A stretch of 64,000 nucleotides of DNA from Hymenobacter nivis (GTDB lineage: Bacteria > Bacteroidota > Bacteroidia > Cytophagales > Hymenobacteraceae), in NCBI RefSeq assembly GCF_006439025.1, contig NZ_RCYZ01000009.1, positions 125,868 to 189,867 on the forward strand, in the 5' to 3' direction. A model generated the notes under the pieces. That model searched no databases. It had not been told where the DNA came from and saw only the letters and a program-made list of their open reading frames with translations. Each line of letters starts with the position of its first letter. Positions within the stretch are counted from its first letter, which is position 1. Positions 16,107 through 24,852 of this stretch are shown here, one piece after another. The translations under genes were made by a program, and so were the position numbers.

Positions 16107-19100
16107 ATGAAAAACCAAGTACTTTTTTCGCGGCGTTTCGGGCAGCCGCTGCGAATATTGGCGCTCCAGTCGGCCCTGGCCCTGCCGCTGACGGCCGTGG
16201 CCTTCACCCCGCCCGTGATGGCCCAGCAGGGGCTGCTCGAACGCCACGTGACGCTCCAGGCCGAGGCGCAGACCATCGAATCGGTGCTGAGCACCCTTGA
16301 ACAGCAGCTGGCGGTGCACTTCGTGTACAGCCCGCAGCTCATCGGCTCGGAGCGGCGCGTGACGCTGCGCGTAACGGACCAGCCGCTACAGCAGGTGCTG
16401 AGCGAGCTGCTGGCGCCGCGCAAGGCCCAGTTTGAGGTGCGCAAAAACCGGGTGATTCTCAGCCAGGCGGGCCCCGGCAGCGCCGCCGCCAACGTGCCGG
16501 TGGCGGGCCGCGTAACGCAGGACAAAGGCCAGGGCCTGCCCGGGGTCACCATCGTGGTGAAGGGCACCACCCAGGGCACCACCACCGACGCCGACGGCAA
16601 CTTCTCGCTGTCGGTGCCCGAGGGCAGCGTGTTGCAGTTCAGCTACATCGGCTTCAACCCCCAGGAGGTAACGGTGCGCGAGGCCAACCCCGCGCTGCAA
16701 ATTGCCATGCAGGAAAACAGCCAGTCGCTTGATAACGTTATCGTTGTCGGCTACGGCAGCCTCGACAAGAAGGAGGTAACCAGCACCATCACCCACATCG
16801 ACAGCAAGGAGCTGCTGACGGTGGCGGCCATCAACCCGCTCACGGCGCTGCAAGGCAAGGTGGCCGGCCTCACCATCGCCAACGGCTCGGCCGGCGACCC
16901 CAACTCGCAGCCCAGCGTGCAGCTCCGCGGCGTGTCGTCGCGCAGCGCCGGCCTGGGGCCCCTCATCGTCATCAACGGCGTGCCGGGGGGCAACCTGGAA
17001 AACATCAACCAGAACGACATCGCCTCCATCGACGTGCTGAAGGGCGGCGCGGCGTCGGCCATTTACGGCACCCGCGGCAGCAACGGCGTGATTGTGGTGA
17101 CCACCAAGAAGGGCAGCAAGGAAACCCAGCTCGACTACAGCACCTACGCCTCGTTCAACTACGCGACGCTGCAACCTAAGGTGCTCTCCCCCGAGGACTT
17201 CCTGGCCCAGAAGCGCGGCACGGATTTCGGCGCGCAAACGAACTGGCTGAAGGAGATTTCCCGCAGCTACGCTTTCGCGCAGAAGCACACCCTCACCGCG
17301 TCGGGGGGCTCGGAAAACAGTAACTACCGGGCCACGTTCGATTACCGCAACGCCAACGGCATTGATGTGCGCTCGGGCCGGCAGGAATACGGGGCCCGCA
17401 TTTCGCTCAACCACACGGCCCCCAGCAAGCTCTACTCCATCGGCCTGAACTTTGCGCCCCGCTACATCAACGCCCGCAACGCCGACTACGCCAGCTTCGA
17501 GCAGGCGCTCACGCTGAACCCCACCATCCCGGTGCGGGACCCCGCCAACCCGACGCTCTATTACAACATCCGCACCGGCTTCGACGGCCCGTTCAACCCC
17601 GCCGAGCGCCTGCAAACGGAGCTGAACGGCACGGAAGGCAAAATCCTGAACTTCGACGCCAATTTCAAGCTGAACATCCTGCCCACGCTGACCACCCAGG
17701 TGACGTACGGGCAGTTTACCAGCGACTACTTCGACTTCGAGTTCCGGCCCTCCACCTCCACGTTTGCCAAGCAAAACGAGGGGGGCATGAACTCGGCCCG
17801 GCGCAACTACAACCGCAGCGACCAGCGCAGCCTGGAGTGGATCGGCAACTACACGCTCGACAAAAAAGACCACTCTTTGCAGGTGCTGGGGGGCTACTCG
17901 TACCAGTATTTCGTGTCGGAGGGCAGCGGCATCTACAACCGTAATTTCCCGTCCGACGCCTTCACCTACAACAACATCGGCACCGGCCTCTACGGGCAGG
18001 TGGCCGGGCGCACCGACGGCAGCAGCTACAAGAACGACTCGCGGCTGATTGCCTTTTTCGGGCGCGTCAACTACTCCTTCAAGAACCGCTACCTGTTCTC
18101 GGCCAGCTTGCGGCGCGAGGGCTCGTCGAAGTTTGGCACCGACAACAAGTGGGGCAACTTCCCGGCCGTGTCCGTGGGCTGGCGCATCAGCCAGGAACCC
18201 TTCATGGCCAACCAGCAGTGGATTAATGACCTGAAGCTGCGGGCCGACTACGGCGTGACCGGCAACCAGGATTTCGGCAACTACCTGTCCCAGAACCTCT
18301 ACGGCGGCTTCGGCTACTACCTGCTCAACGGTACCTATTACCAGGTGTACGGCCCCACCCAAAACCTCAACGCCGACCTGCGCTGGGAGGAAGCCCAGAG
18401 CCTGAACATCGGGGTGGACTTTGCCCTGTTCAACAGCAAGCTCACCGGCAGCGTTAACTACTACTCGCGCCGCAACAAGGACCTGCTCGGCAACTACGCT
18501 GTGCCCATTCCGCCCAACACGCAGGGCAGCACGTTTGCCAACGTCGGCACCCTGGACAACTCGGGCGTGGAAGTGCAGCTCAACGCGCCCATCATCAGCA
18601 AGCCCAATTTCCGGTACGACATTTCCTTTGCCGGCGCCACCAACGGCAACAACTTCGTTTCCTTCTCCAACGACACCTACCAGGGCCAGACGTTCATCGA
18701 CGTGGTGGGCCTGCCTTCGCCGGGCTCGCCGGGCAACGCGCAGCGCATCCAGGAGGGCCAGCGCATCGGCACGTTCTACATGCTGAAGTCGGCCGGCGTT
18801 GATGACCAGGGCCGCTTGCTGGTGTACGCCAAGGACGGCAGCACCGTCGTAGGCAACCAGGCCACCCTGGCCGACCGGCAAGTGGTGGGCAACGGCCTGC
18901 CCAAGTACACGCTCAGCCTGGGCAACACGTTTACTTACAAGAACTTTGACGCCTCCGTTTTCATTCGCAGCGTACTCGGGTTCGATGCCTTCAACACCCG
19001 GGCCTTCTACCTGGGCACGCCCGCTACGCAGTCCGAAGCCAACGTGCTGACCTCCGCTTACGATGGCAGCAAGTACTCCAAGCTCACCAACACCGCCACC

Positions 19101-19370
19101 GCCAACGTGCTCTCGGATTACTTCCTGGAAAAGGGCGACTTCGTGAAGCTCGACAACGTGAGCCTGGGGTACACCGTCAAGCTTGCTTCGAAGTACGCCC
19201 GTTCGCTGCGCCTCTACGCGGCGGCCAAGAACGTGCTGACGGTGACGAGCTACACCGGCGGCGACCCCGACATCCTGCCCATCAACGGGCTGTACCCGGG
19301 CATCAACGGCAACCGCCAGTACTATCCCGCTACTACGCAGGTCCTGTTCGGCCTCCAGCTGGGTCTGTAA
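16107..19370 (+). CDS. SusC/RagA-family TonB-dependent receptor with STN signalling domain
   Basis: 1087 aa when started at ATG 16107, in front of a signal peptide (LRILALQSALALPLTAVAF). Order: STN domain (about 50-125, TIESVLSTLEQQLAVHFVYS), carboxypeptidase-regulatory-like repeat (about 135-215, VAGRVTQDKGQGLPGVTIVV), and plug (about 225-340, NVIVVGYGSLDKKEVTSTIT ... NDIASIDVLKGGAASAIYGT). A beta-barrel fills the rest, ending in YPATTQVLFGLQLGL. The STN domain links it to the FecR and sigma genes just upstream. An earlier in-frame start (15975) overlaps fecR and lacks a signal peptide at its front, so it was rejected. Substrate cannot be read; no carbohydrate enzymes adjoin. Confidence 0.94.
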   Translation: MKNQVLFSRRFGQPLRILALQSALALPLTAVAFTPPVMAQQGLLERHVTLQAEAQTIESVLSTLEQQLAVHFVYSPQLIGSERRVTLRVTDQPLQQVLSELLAPRKAQFEVRKNRVILSQAGPGSAAANVPVAGRVTQDKGQGLPGVTIVVKGTTQGTTTDADGNFSLSVPEGSVLQFSYIGFNPQEVTVREANPALQIAMQENSQSLDNVIVVGYGSLDKKEVTSTITHIDSKELLTVAAINPLTALQGKVAGLTIANGSAGDPNSQPSVQLRGVSSRSAGLGPLIVINGVPGGNLENINQNDIASIDVLKGGAASAIYGTRGSNGVIVVTTKKGSKETQLDYSTYASFNYATLQPKVLSPEDFLAQKRGTDFGAQTNWLKEISRSYAFAQKHTLTASGGSENSNYRATFDYRNANGIDVRSGRQEYGARISLNHTAPSKLYSIGLNFAPRYINARNADYASFEQALTLNPTIPVRDPANPTLYYNIRTGFDGPFNPAERLQTELNGTEGKILNFDANFKLNILPTLTTQVTYGQFTSDYFDFEFRPSTSTFAKQNEGGMNSARRNYNRSDQRSLEWIGNYTLDKKDHSLQVLGGYSYQYFVSEGSGIYNRNFPSDAFTYNNIGTGLYGQVAGRTDGSSYKNDSRLIAFFGRVNYSFKNRYLFSASLRREGSSKFGTDNKWGNFPAVSVGWRISQEPFMANQQWINDLKLRADYGVTGNQDFGNYLSQNLYGGFGYYLLNGTYYQVYGPTQNLNADLRWEEAQSLNIGVDFALFNSKLTGSVNYYSRRNKDLLGNYAVPIPPNTQGSTFANVGTLDNSGVEVQLNAPIISKPNFRYDISFAGATNGNNFVSFSNDTYQGQTFIDVVGLPSPGSPGNAQRIQEGQRIGTFYMLKSAGVDDQGRLLVYAKDGSTVVGNQATLADRQVVGNGLPKYTLSLGNTFTYKNFDASVFIRSVLGFDAFNTRAFYLGTPATQSEANVLTSAYDGSKYSKLTNTATANVLSDYFLEKGDFVKLDNVSLGYTVKLASKYARSLRLYAAAKNVLTVTSYTGGDPDILPINGLYPGINGNRQYYPATTQVLFGLQLGL

Positions 19371-19391
19371 TCTTATCCCACCCTCGCCATT

Positions 19392-21098
19392 ATGACTTCT
19401 CTTAAAACATACGCCCGCCTCTCGCTGGCCTTGGTGCTGGCCGGGCTGAGCAGCTGCACTAACCTGGACGAAACGCTCTACGACCGCATCACGCCCGACA
19501 ACTTCCTGCGCACCAAGGACGACGTGTACCGCGACTTCCTGCGCACCTTCGAGCACGGCTACAACACTATTCAGGGCTCGCCCTTCCAGCTCCAGGAGCT
19601 GGGCGCCGACCAACTGATGACCCCCAACCGCGAGGGCGACTGGTTTGACGGCGGGCAGTACGCCCGGGCCCACTACCACACCTGGACGGTGCAGGAGGGC
19701 TACATCAACGACACGTGGAACCTGATGTACCAGGGCATCACGCTGGATACCAACTCCCTCGAAGACATTCAGGCCATCGACCCGGCCCAGTTCAACATGA
19801 CCGTGGCCGAGCAAAACCAGCTGATTGCCGAGCTGCGCGTGATGCGGGCCTGGTACTACGTGCGCTTGCTCGACCTGTTCCGCAACGTGCAGATTATCAC
19901 CAAGGTAAAGGGCGAAGTAAAGGGCCCCGACCAATCGACGCCCCAGGAAACGTTTGCCTTCATTGAAAAGGAGCTGAAGGAGTCGCTGCCGGCGCTGCTG
20001 GCCAAGGGCGACCCGGGCACGGACCAGTTCCAGGGGCGCTGGACCAAGGCGGGCGCGGCGGCCCTGCTGGCCCGCCTCTACCTGAACGCCAACGTCTACA
20101 TCGGGCAAGACCACTACCCCGACTGCGCCGCGCTGTGCCAGGACGTTATCAGCGGCAAGTACGGCCCCTACGCCGCGGCCAGCCGCTGGGACGCGCCCTT
20201 CGACTGGAACAACGACCAGTCGTCGGAAACCATCTTCGCCTTTCCGGGCTCGTTTGGCCGCTCGCACTGGCAGTACGAGGGCGGCATGTACTTCTGGATG
20301 CTGCCGCCCAACGTGCCCATCAACTACATCGGCTTCACCGATTTTGGGGGTGGCAACTCGCGCTACGCGCTTCAGCCGGGCCGCGACGTGGATAACAACT
20401 TGTACAATTTTGTGGACGGCCGGCCCTTCGTCAAGTTTCAGAAGTACGCCGACGACGTGCGCCTGAAAACTTACAAGAACCTGGGCAACAGCACCCGCGA
20501 GGGCATGTTTTTGCAAGGCTATTTGATCAACCTCAACGGCCGCGACACCATTAAGAGCACCCGCGGCTACAACCTGTACCTGCGCGACCAGGTGGGCCTG
20601 TTCAAGTACACGAAGCCGGGCCAGGTGCTGGCCAACAAAACGTCGGACATGAACAATGCCGACTCCAACTCGGGGATTCCGCTGGTGAAATACCCTTTCT
20701 ACCCGTCTTCCGACCCCAACAAGATTGAGGCCGACTACGCCGAGGTGCGCGTGGCCGAGGTGTACTACATGCTGGCCGAGTGCAAGCTGCGGGCCGGCGA
20801 CCGGGCCACCGCGGCCCAGTTGCTGAACACGGTGCGCCGCCGCAACTACCCCGCCAACTCGCCGAGCCTGTACGCCACCGGCGGCGCCACCCTCACCGAG
20901 CAGGAAATGCTGGACGAGTGGGGCCGCGAATTCATCGGCGAAGGTCGCCGCCGCATCGACCTCATCCGCTTTGGCCGCTACAACAGCGGGGTTTGGTGGG
21001 ACAAAAAGGCCGACACCGACGACCACACCAAAATCTTCCCCATCCCGCTGAATGCGCTGAACACCTCGCCGCAGCTCAAGCAAAACCCCGGCTACTAA
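19392..21098 (+). CDS. SusD/RagB-family outer-membrane lipoprotein
   Basis: 568 aa, starting 21 bases after susC. Signal peptide and lipobox LALVLAGLSSC put the lipidated Cys at about residue 19, followed by TNLDETLYDRITPDNFL, a typical SusD start. TPR-like helices are visible (AELRVMRAWYYVRLLDLF; AEVYYMLAECKLRAGDRATA). The end has the family signature EFIGEGRRRIDLIRFGRYN. SusD proteins form the lid that captures nutrient on top of the SusC barrel at the cell surface. No glycoside hydrolase, peptidase or sulfatase follows, so the ligand is unknown. This is the last gene of the sigma-fecR-susC-susD unit. Confidence 0.94.
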   Translation: MTSLKTYARLSLALVLAGLSSCTNLDETLYDRITPDNFLRTKDDVYRDFLRTFEHGYNTIQGSPFQLQELGADQLMTPNREGDWFDGGQYARAHYHTWTVQEGYINDTWNLMYQGITLDTNSLEDIQAIDPAQFNMTVAEQNQLIAELRVMRAWYYVRLLDLFRNVQIITKVKGEVKGPDQSTPQETFAFIEKELKESLPALLAKGDPGTDQFQGRWTKAGAAALLARLYLNANVYIGQDHYPDCAALCQDVISGKYGPYAAASRWDAPFDWNNDQSSETIFAFPGSFGRSHWQYEGGMYFWMLPPNVPINYIGFTDFGGGNSRYALQPGRDVDNNLYNFVDGRPFVKFQKYADDVRLKTYKNLGNSTREGMFLQGYLINLNGRDTIKSTRGYNLYLRDQVGLFKYTKPGQVLANKTSDMNNADSNSGIPLVKYPFYPSSDPNKIEADYAEVRVAEVYYMLAECKLRAGDRATAAQLLNTVRRRNYPANSPSLYATGGATLTEQEMLDEWGREFIGEGRRRIDLIRFGRYNSGVWWDKKADTDDHTKIFPIPLNALNTSPQLKQNPGY

Positions 21099-21219
21099 GC
21101 GCTTAGCCATTGGCTGATGCTCTTGACATTAGGCAGTTACACACGAACCACTAGCTGCTTAATTAGAACCAAGTACCCCGGGGCCCCGCCGCGGCGGGGG
21201 CCCCGGGGCCGGACCTACG

Positions 21220-21256
21220 AAAAGGCGCTGCTATTTTTAGCAGCGCCTTTTCTTTG
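21220..21256 (+). terminator. intrinsic terminator after the susCD locus
   Basis: AAAAGGCGCTGCT, loop ATTTTT, AGCAGCGCCTTTT, then TCTTTG. A near-perfect GGGGCCCC-rich palindrome lies just before it (21176-21208). The terminator ends only about six bases before the next start codon (21262), so the next gene must start with a very short leader or be read through. Confidence 0.75.
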
Positions 21257-21261
21257 TTGCC

Positions 21262-21747
21262 ATGTCCGTCGCCGCCTCGTTCAGTGCCGTGCTGGAGCCC
21301 GGGGGCCCCAGCTTCATGCCCACCCAAGTGGTGGTGGTGCCCGAGGCCGTGCGCGCCGCTTTGGGCCCCGGCACGAAGCGCGTGGTGTGCACCATCGGCG
21401 GGCACACCGAGCGGCTGGGACTGCTGCCGCGGGAAGGCGGCGGGCGCTACCTGCTGCTGCGCAAGGACTTGTGCGCGCAGCTGGGCCTGCAAATCGGGCA
21501 AGAAATTACCCTGAGCTTGGCGCCCGACCCCGACCCGGACCGCATCGACCTGCCCGATGAGCTGGCCGAAGCCCTGGCGGCCTGGCCCGAAGCCGAGGCG
21601 GCGTTCCAGGCCCACAGCGGGGCCCACAAGCGCGCCATGGCCCGCCACGTGGCCACCGCCAAAGCGGCCGACACCCGCGCCCGCCGCGCCGTGCAGCTGG
21701 CCGAGCGCCTGGCGCGGGGGGCCCACCCGTTTCGGGCCGGGGGCTGA
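21262..21747 (+). CDS. YdeI/OmdA-like protein with DUF1905 domain
   Basis: 161 aa. The N-terminal half (about 5-95) is a DUF1905-type beta-barrel, SFSAVLEPGGPSFMPTQVVV ... IGQEITLSLAPDPDPDRIDL. The C-terminal half (about 100-155) is the helical YdeI/OmpD-associated tail, ELAEALAAWPEAEAAFQAHS followed by an HKRAMARHVATAKAADTRAR stretch. Function in the family is poorly known; links to antimicrobial-peptide resistance come from enterobacterial YdeI only. Cytoplasmic, no signal peptide. It is 30 bases upstream of proB on the same strand. Confidence 0.78.
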   Translation: MSVAASFSAVLEPGGPSFMPTQVVVVPEAVRAALGPGTKRVVCTIGGHTERLGLLPREGGGRYLLLRKDLCAQLGLQIGQEITLSLAPDPDPDRIDLPDELAEALAAWPEAEAAFQAHSGAHKRAMARHVATAKAADTRARRAVQLAERLARGAHPFRAGG

Positions 21748-21764
21748 ACTGCGGGCCGGGCCGG

Positions 21765-21772
21765 TACTTTTG
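21765..21772 (+). promoter_or_regulatory. -7 promoter element TACTTTTG directly before proB
   Basis: An exact match to TAnnTTTG, the Bacteroidota -7 consensus, followed by CCCCC and ATG 21778. The expected transcription start falls at or next to the A of the start codon, so proB probably has its own promoter and a leaderless mRNA. No clear -33 TTG was fixed. Confidence 0.45.
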
Positions 21773-21777
21773 CCCCC

Positions 21778-22869
21778 ATGCCCCTGCCCTACCGCCGCCT
21801 CGTCGTCAAAATCGGTTCCAACGTCCTCACCCAGCCCAACGGCCTGCCCGACCTCGACCGCCTCACCGAACTGGTGGCGCAGGTGGCCGCGCTGCACGCC
21901 AAGGGCCTGGAGGTCATCGTGGTATCGTCGGGGGCCGTGGCGGCGGGGCGCAGCCTGCTCACGCTGCCGCCCAAAACCGACGCCGTGCGCAGCCGCCAGG
22001 TGCTGGCCGCCCTGGGCCAGGTGAAGCTGCTGGGCCTGTACGCCGAGCGCCTGGCCACCCACGGCCTGCTGGGGGCCCAGGTGCTGGTGACGAAGGAAGA
22101 TTTCCGCGACCGCCAGCACTACCAGAACATGCAGAACTGCTTCCTGGAGCTACTCCAGCAGCATGTGGTGCCCATCGTGAACGAGAACGACGTGGTGGCC
22201 GTCACGGAGCTGATGTTCACCGACAACGACGAGCTGGCCGGCCTCATCGCCGCGCAGCTCAACGCCGATGCGCTGATTATTCTCAGCAACGTGGACGGGA
22301 TTTTTGACGGCGACCCGGCCGCGCCCGGTTCGCAGGTTATCCGCGAGATTGCGCCCGGGGCCACGGGCTTCGCCGATTTTGTGACCACGCAACGCTCGCA
22401 GTTCGGGCGGGGCGGCATGCTTACCAAGTGCCACATGGCCCATAAGGTGGCCAAGCTGGGCATTAGTGTGCACATTGCCAACGGCAAAACCGCCGGCATC
22501 CTGCCCGCCGTGCTGGCCGAAACCGCCGTCAACACCTGGTTCCGGCCGGGCAAAACGGCCTCGGGCCGGAAGAAGTGGCTGGCCCACGCCCAGGCCGCGG
22601 CCCAGGCCGTGGTGCGCGTGAACGCCGGGGCCCGCGCCGCCCTCACCGCCGCGGGCCACGCCAGCAGCCTGCTACCGGTGGGCGTGGTGGCCGTCGAGGG
22701 CACGTTCCAGAAGGGCGACATCGTGCGCCTCACCGACGACGCCACTGGCCAGCCCTTCGCCTTGGGCATCGCCGAGTACGGCTCGGAGAAGGCCCTGGAG
22801 TGGCTGGGCCAGCAGCACCAGCGCGCCCTGGTGCACTACGACTACCTGTTCCTGAACCCCGACGCTTGA
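21778..22869 (+). CDS. proB: glutamate 5-kinase
   Basis: 363 aa. Phosphorylates glutamate to gamma-glutamyl phosphate, the first step of proline synthesis. The amino-acid-kinase fold spans about 1-255: LVVKIGSNVLT (phosphate loop), VIVVSSGAVAAGR, FTDNDELAGLIAAQ, SNVDGIFDGDP, and GRGGMLTKCHMAHKVAKLG for ATP and substrate. A C-terminal PUA domain (about 275-355, AVEGTFQKGDIVRLTDDATG) is complete. The enzyme is normally feedback-inhibited by proline through the kinase domain. Next gene is proA, so the pair forms the activated-glutamate channel. Confidence 0.96.
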   Translation: MPLPYRRLVVKIGSNVLTQPNGLPDLDRLTELVAQVAALHAKGLEVIVVSSGAVAAGRSLLTLPPKTDAVRSRQVLAALGQVKLLGLYAERLATHGLLGAQVLVTKEDFRDRQHYQNMQNCFLELLQQHVVPIVNENDVVAVTELMFTDNDELAGLIAAQLNADALIILSNVDGIFDGDPAAPGSQVIREIAPGATGFADFVTTQRSQFGRGGMLTKCHMAHKVAKLGISVHIANGKTAGILPAVLAETAVNTWFRPGKTASGRKKWLAHAQAAAQAVVRVNAGARAALTAAGHASSLLPVGVVAVEGTFQKGDIVRLTDDATGQPFALGIAEYGSEKALEWLGQQHQRALVHYDYLFLNPDA

Positions 22870-22877
22870 GTAATTTC

Positions 22878-22913
22878 CAGGTTAGCGCACGGGCAGGCCC
22901 GTACACTAACCTG
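22878..22913. promoter_or_regulatory. hairpin between proB and proA
   Basis: CAGGTTAG ... ACGGGC-AG-GCCCGT ... CTAACCTG makes a two-part stem just after the proB stop. No T-run follows. It could be an mRNA-processing or stability hairpin, or a weak terminator. An 11-base G run lies further downstream (about 22961-22970). Confidence 0.4.
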
Positions 22914-23014
22914 AATACCGCCTTGGGGCCCCGGCCGTCGCCTAGGCGGAGGCCCGGGCCGGGGGGGGGGCGGGTGGCATCCGCGTTATTTGCAAGGCTT
23001 TTGCCCTACCGCCC

Positions 23015-24286
23015 ATGACGACGACTGCCACCGCCACCGACTACGCCGCCCTTTTCACGGCCACCCAGCAGGCCAGCTACGCGCTGGGGGCCCTGGCGCC
23101 CGCCGCCACCGATGCGCTGCTGCGCGACCTGGCCGCCGCCGTGCGCGCGGAAACGCCGTTTTTGCTGGCCGAAAATGCCCGCGACCTGGCCCTCATGCCC
23201 GCGGAGAACCCGAACCACGACCGCCTGCGCCTCACCGCTGAGCGCCTGGCCGGCATCGCCACCGATTTGGAGAATGTAGCTGCCCTGCCCTCGCCCCTCG
23301 GCCAGGCGCTCAGCGACAAGACGTTGCCCAACGGCCTGCACCTGCGCAAGGTGCGCGTGCCGCTGGGCGTGGTCGGCATCATCTACGAGGCGCGGCCCAA
23401 CGTCACGTTCGACAGCATGGCCCTGTGCCTGAAAACCGGCAACGCCTGCCTGCTCAAGGGCGGCTCCGACGCCGCTTATTCCAACGCGGCGGCGCTGGCC
23501 GTGGCGGGGCCCGTGCTGGAGCGCCACGGCCTGCCGCGGACCGTGGCCACGCTGCTGCCGCCCGAGCGTGCTGCCACCGAGGCCCTGCTCGGGGCCGTGG
23601 GCTTCGTGGACGTGGTGATTCCGCGCGGCAGCCAGGGGCTGATTGACTACGTGCGGCAGCACGCCAAGGTGCCGGTCATCGAAACCGGGGCGGGCGTGGT
23701 GCATACCTACTTCGACGAAAGCGGCGACTTGGCCAAGGGCGCGGCCATTGTGGCCAATGCCAAAACCCGCCGCGTGAGCGTGTGCAACTCGCTCGACTGC
23801 TTGCTGATAAATGAGCACCGGTTGGCCGACTTGCCTGCGCTGGCGGCCCCGCTGGCCGCGGCCGGGGTGGAGGTGTTTGCCGATGCGCCGGCCCTGGGGG
23901 CCCTGGCCGGCCACTACCCCGCCGCCCTGCTGGCCCCGGCCGACGAGGCGCACTTCGGCACCGAGTTTTTGGCGCTGCGCATGGCCATCAAAACGGTGCC
24001 CGACCTGGCGGGGGCCCTGGCCCACATTGCCCGCCACGGCTCGCGCCACAGCGAAGCCATTATTTCCGAAACGGCGGCCCACATCGACACGTTTTTGCAG
24101 CGCGTGGACGCGGCCGCGGTGTACGCCAACGCCTCCACGGCCTTCACCGACGGCGCTCAGTTTGGGCTGGGGGCGGAAATCGGCATCAGCACCCAGAAGC
24201 TGCACGCCCGGGGCCCCATGGGCTTGGAGGAACTGACCAGCTACAAATGGCTGGTGCGCGGCGACGGCCAGGTGCGGCTGGGGTGA
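23015..24286 (+). CDS. proA: glutamate-5-semialdehyde dehydrogenase (gamma-glutamyl phosphate reductase)
   Basis: 423 aa. NADPH-dependent reduction of gamma-glutamyl phosphate to glutamate 5-semialdehyde, the second step to proline. Aldehyde-dehydrogenase fold: VRVPLGVVGIIYEARPNVTF (cofactor strand), CLLKGGSDAAYSNAAAL, VIETGAGVVHTYFDESGDL, and the catalytic Cys in RRVSVCNSLDCLLINEH (about residue 252). The C-terminal STQKLHARGPMGLEELTSYK is characteristic of ProA. It follows proB by 145 bases. proC is not in the window. Confidence 0.96.
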   Translation: MTTTATATDYAALFTATQQASYALGALAPAATDALLRDLAAAVRAETPFLLAENARDLALMPAENPNHDRLRLTAERLAGIATDLENVAALPSPLGQALSDKTLPNGLHLRKVRVPLGVVGIIYEARPNVTFDSMALCLKTGNACLLKGGSDAAYSNAAALAVAGPVLERHGLPRTVATLLPPERAATEALLGAVGFVDVVIPRGSQGLIDYVRQHAKVPVIETGAGVVHTYFDESGDLAKGAAIVANAKTRRVSVCNSLDCLLINEHRLADLPALAAPLAAAGVEVFADAPALGALAGHYPAALLAPADEAHFGTEFLALRMAIKTVPDLAGALAHIARHGSRHSEAIISETAAHIDTFLQRVDAAAVYANASTAFTDGAQFGLGAEIGISTQKLHARGPMGLEELTSYKWLVRGDGQVRLG

Positions 24287-24296
24287 GCCGCGGACG

Positions 24297-24749
24297 CTAC
24301 TCCATTAAGTGGATGGTCACCACTTTGCCGTCGGCGTCGGCCATGAATTTGCACTCCTCAAACTTGGGGGCCGAAAGCTTGGGGCGCACGTTGTTGGAAA
24401 ACGCGTAGGGCTCGGTGGGGATACCCAGCAGGTTTTTGTCGAGCTTGGCGTTGTTGTTCACGTCCTGGGTGAGGGCCACGGCCCACTCGCCCTTGGCCAA
24501 GTCCACGGGTACCGAGATTTCGTGCTGGCCGTTGGGCTTCACCTCCAGCCGAAACGCCTGCTGGCCGTGCTTGAGGAAGGATTCGGCGCTGTGGTAGAAA
24601 TTCAGCCGCACCACCGACTCGGTGGACACCAGGCCTACCACCACCACCGTGACCGCCGCCGTGGCGGGGCCCGGGGCGGCCACCGGGCCGGCGGGCCCCG
24701 CTACGCAATTGCCGCCAACCAAAAACGAGAAAAACAGTAAAGCCTTCAT
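24297..24749 (-). CDS. DUF2141 lipoprotein/exported protein, 150 aa
   Basis: Started at ATG 24749 (MKALLFFSFLVGGNC), giving a signal peptide with a possible lipobox Cys. After a Pro/Ala/Gly linker, residues about 38-150 form the DUF2141 beta-sandwich: VVGLVSTESVVRLNFYHSAE, LAKGEWAVALTQDVNNNAKL, DKNLLGIPTEPYAFSNNVRP. The DxNNNxxLDxNxxGxPxExYxFSNN pattern is the family signature and looks like a Ca2+-binding-like loop. Exported, function unknown. Ends ten bases from proA, convergently, and is divergent from the NADH dehydrogenase gene. Confidence 0.82.
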   Translation of the reverse strand: MKALLFFSFLVGGNCVAGPAGPVAAPGPATAAVTVVVVGLVSTESVVRLNFYHSAESFLKHGQQAFRLEVKPNGQHEISVPVDLAKGEWAVALTQDVNNNAKLDKNLLGIPTEPYAFSNNVRPKLSAPKFEECKFMADADGKVVTIHLME

Positions 24750-24852
24750 AGCAAGCACAATTAATCAGCACGGTGCGGCTGTAACGCCGCCCGGCGCCGA
24801 AAGAGTTCGGCCTTGGGGGCCCCAGGCCGCGCCCTTTGGCAATCTTTACGGC

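Noticed and set aside
16386..21110. 1574-codon open frame on the minus strand across susC and susD
   Set aside because: It is the antisense of two clear genes; GC-rich third positions keep the opposite frame open. The translated sequence is His/Val/Gly-rich and has no domain features.
21176..21208. GGGGCCCC palindrome as the terminator of susD
   Set aside because: No T-run; a better terminator follows at 21220-21256.
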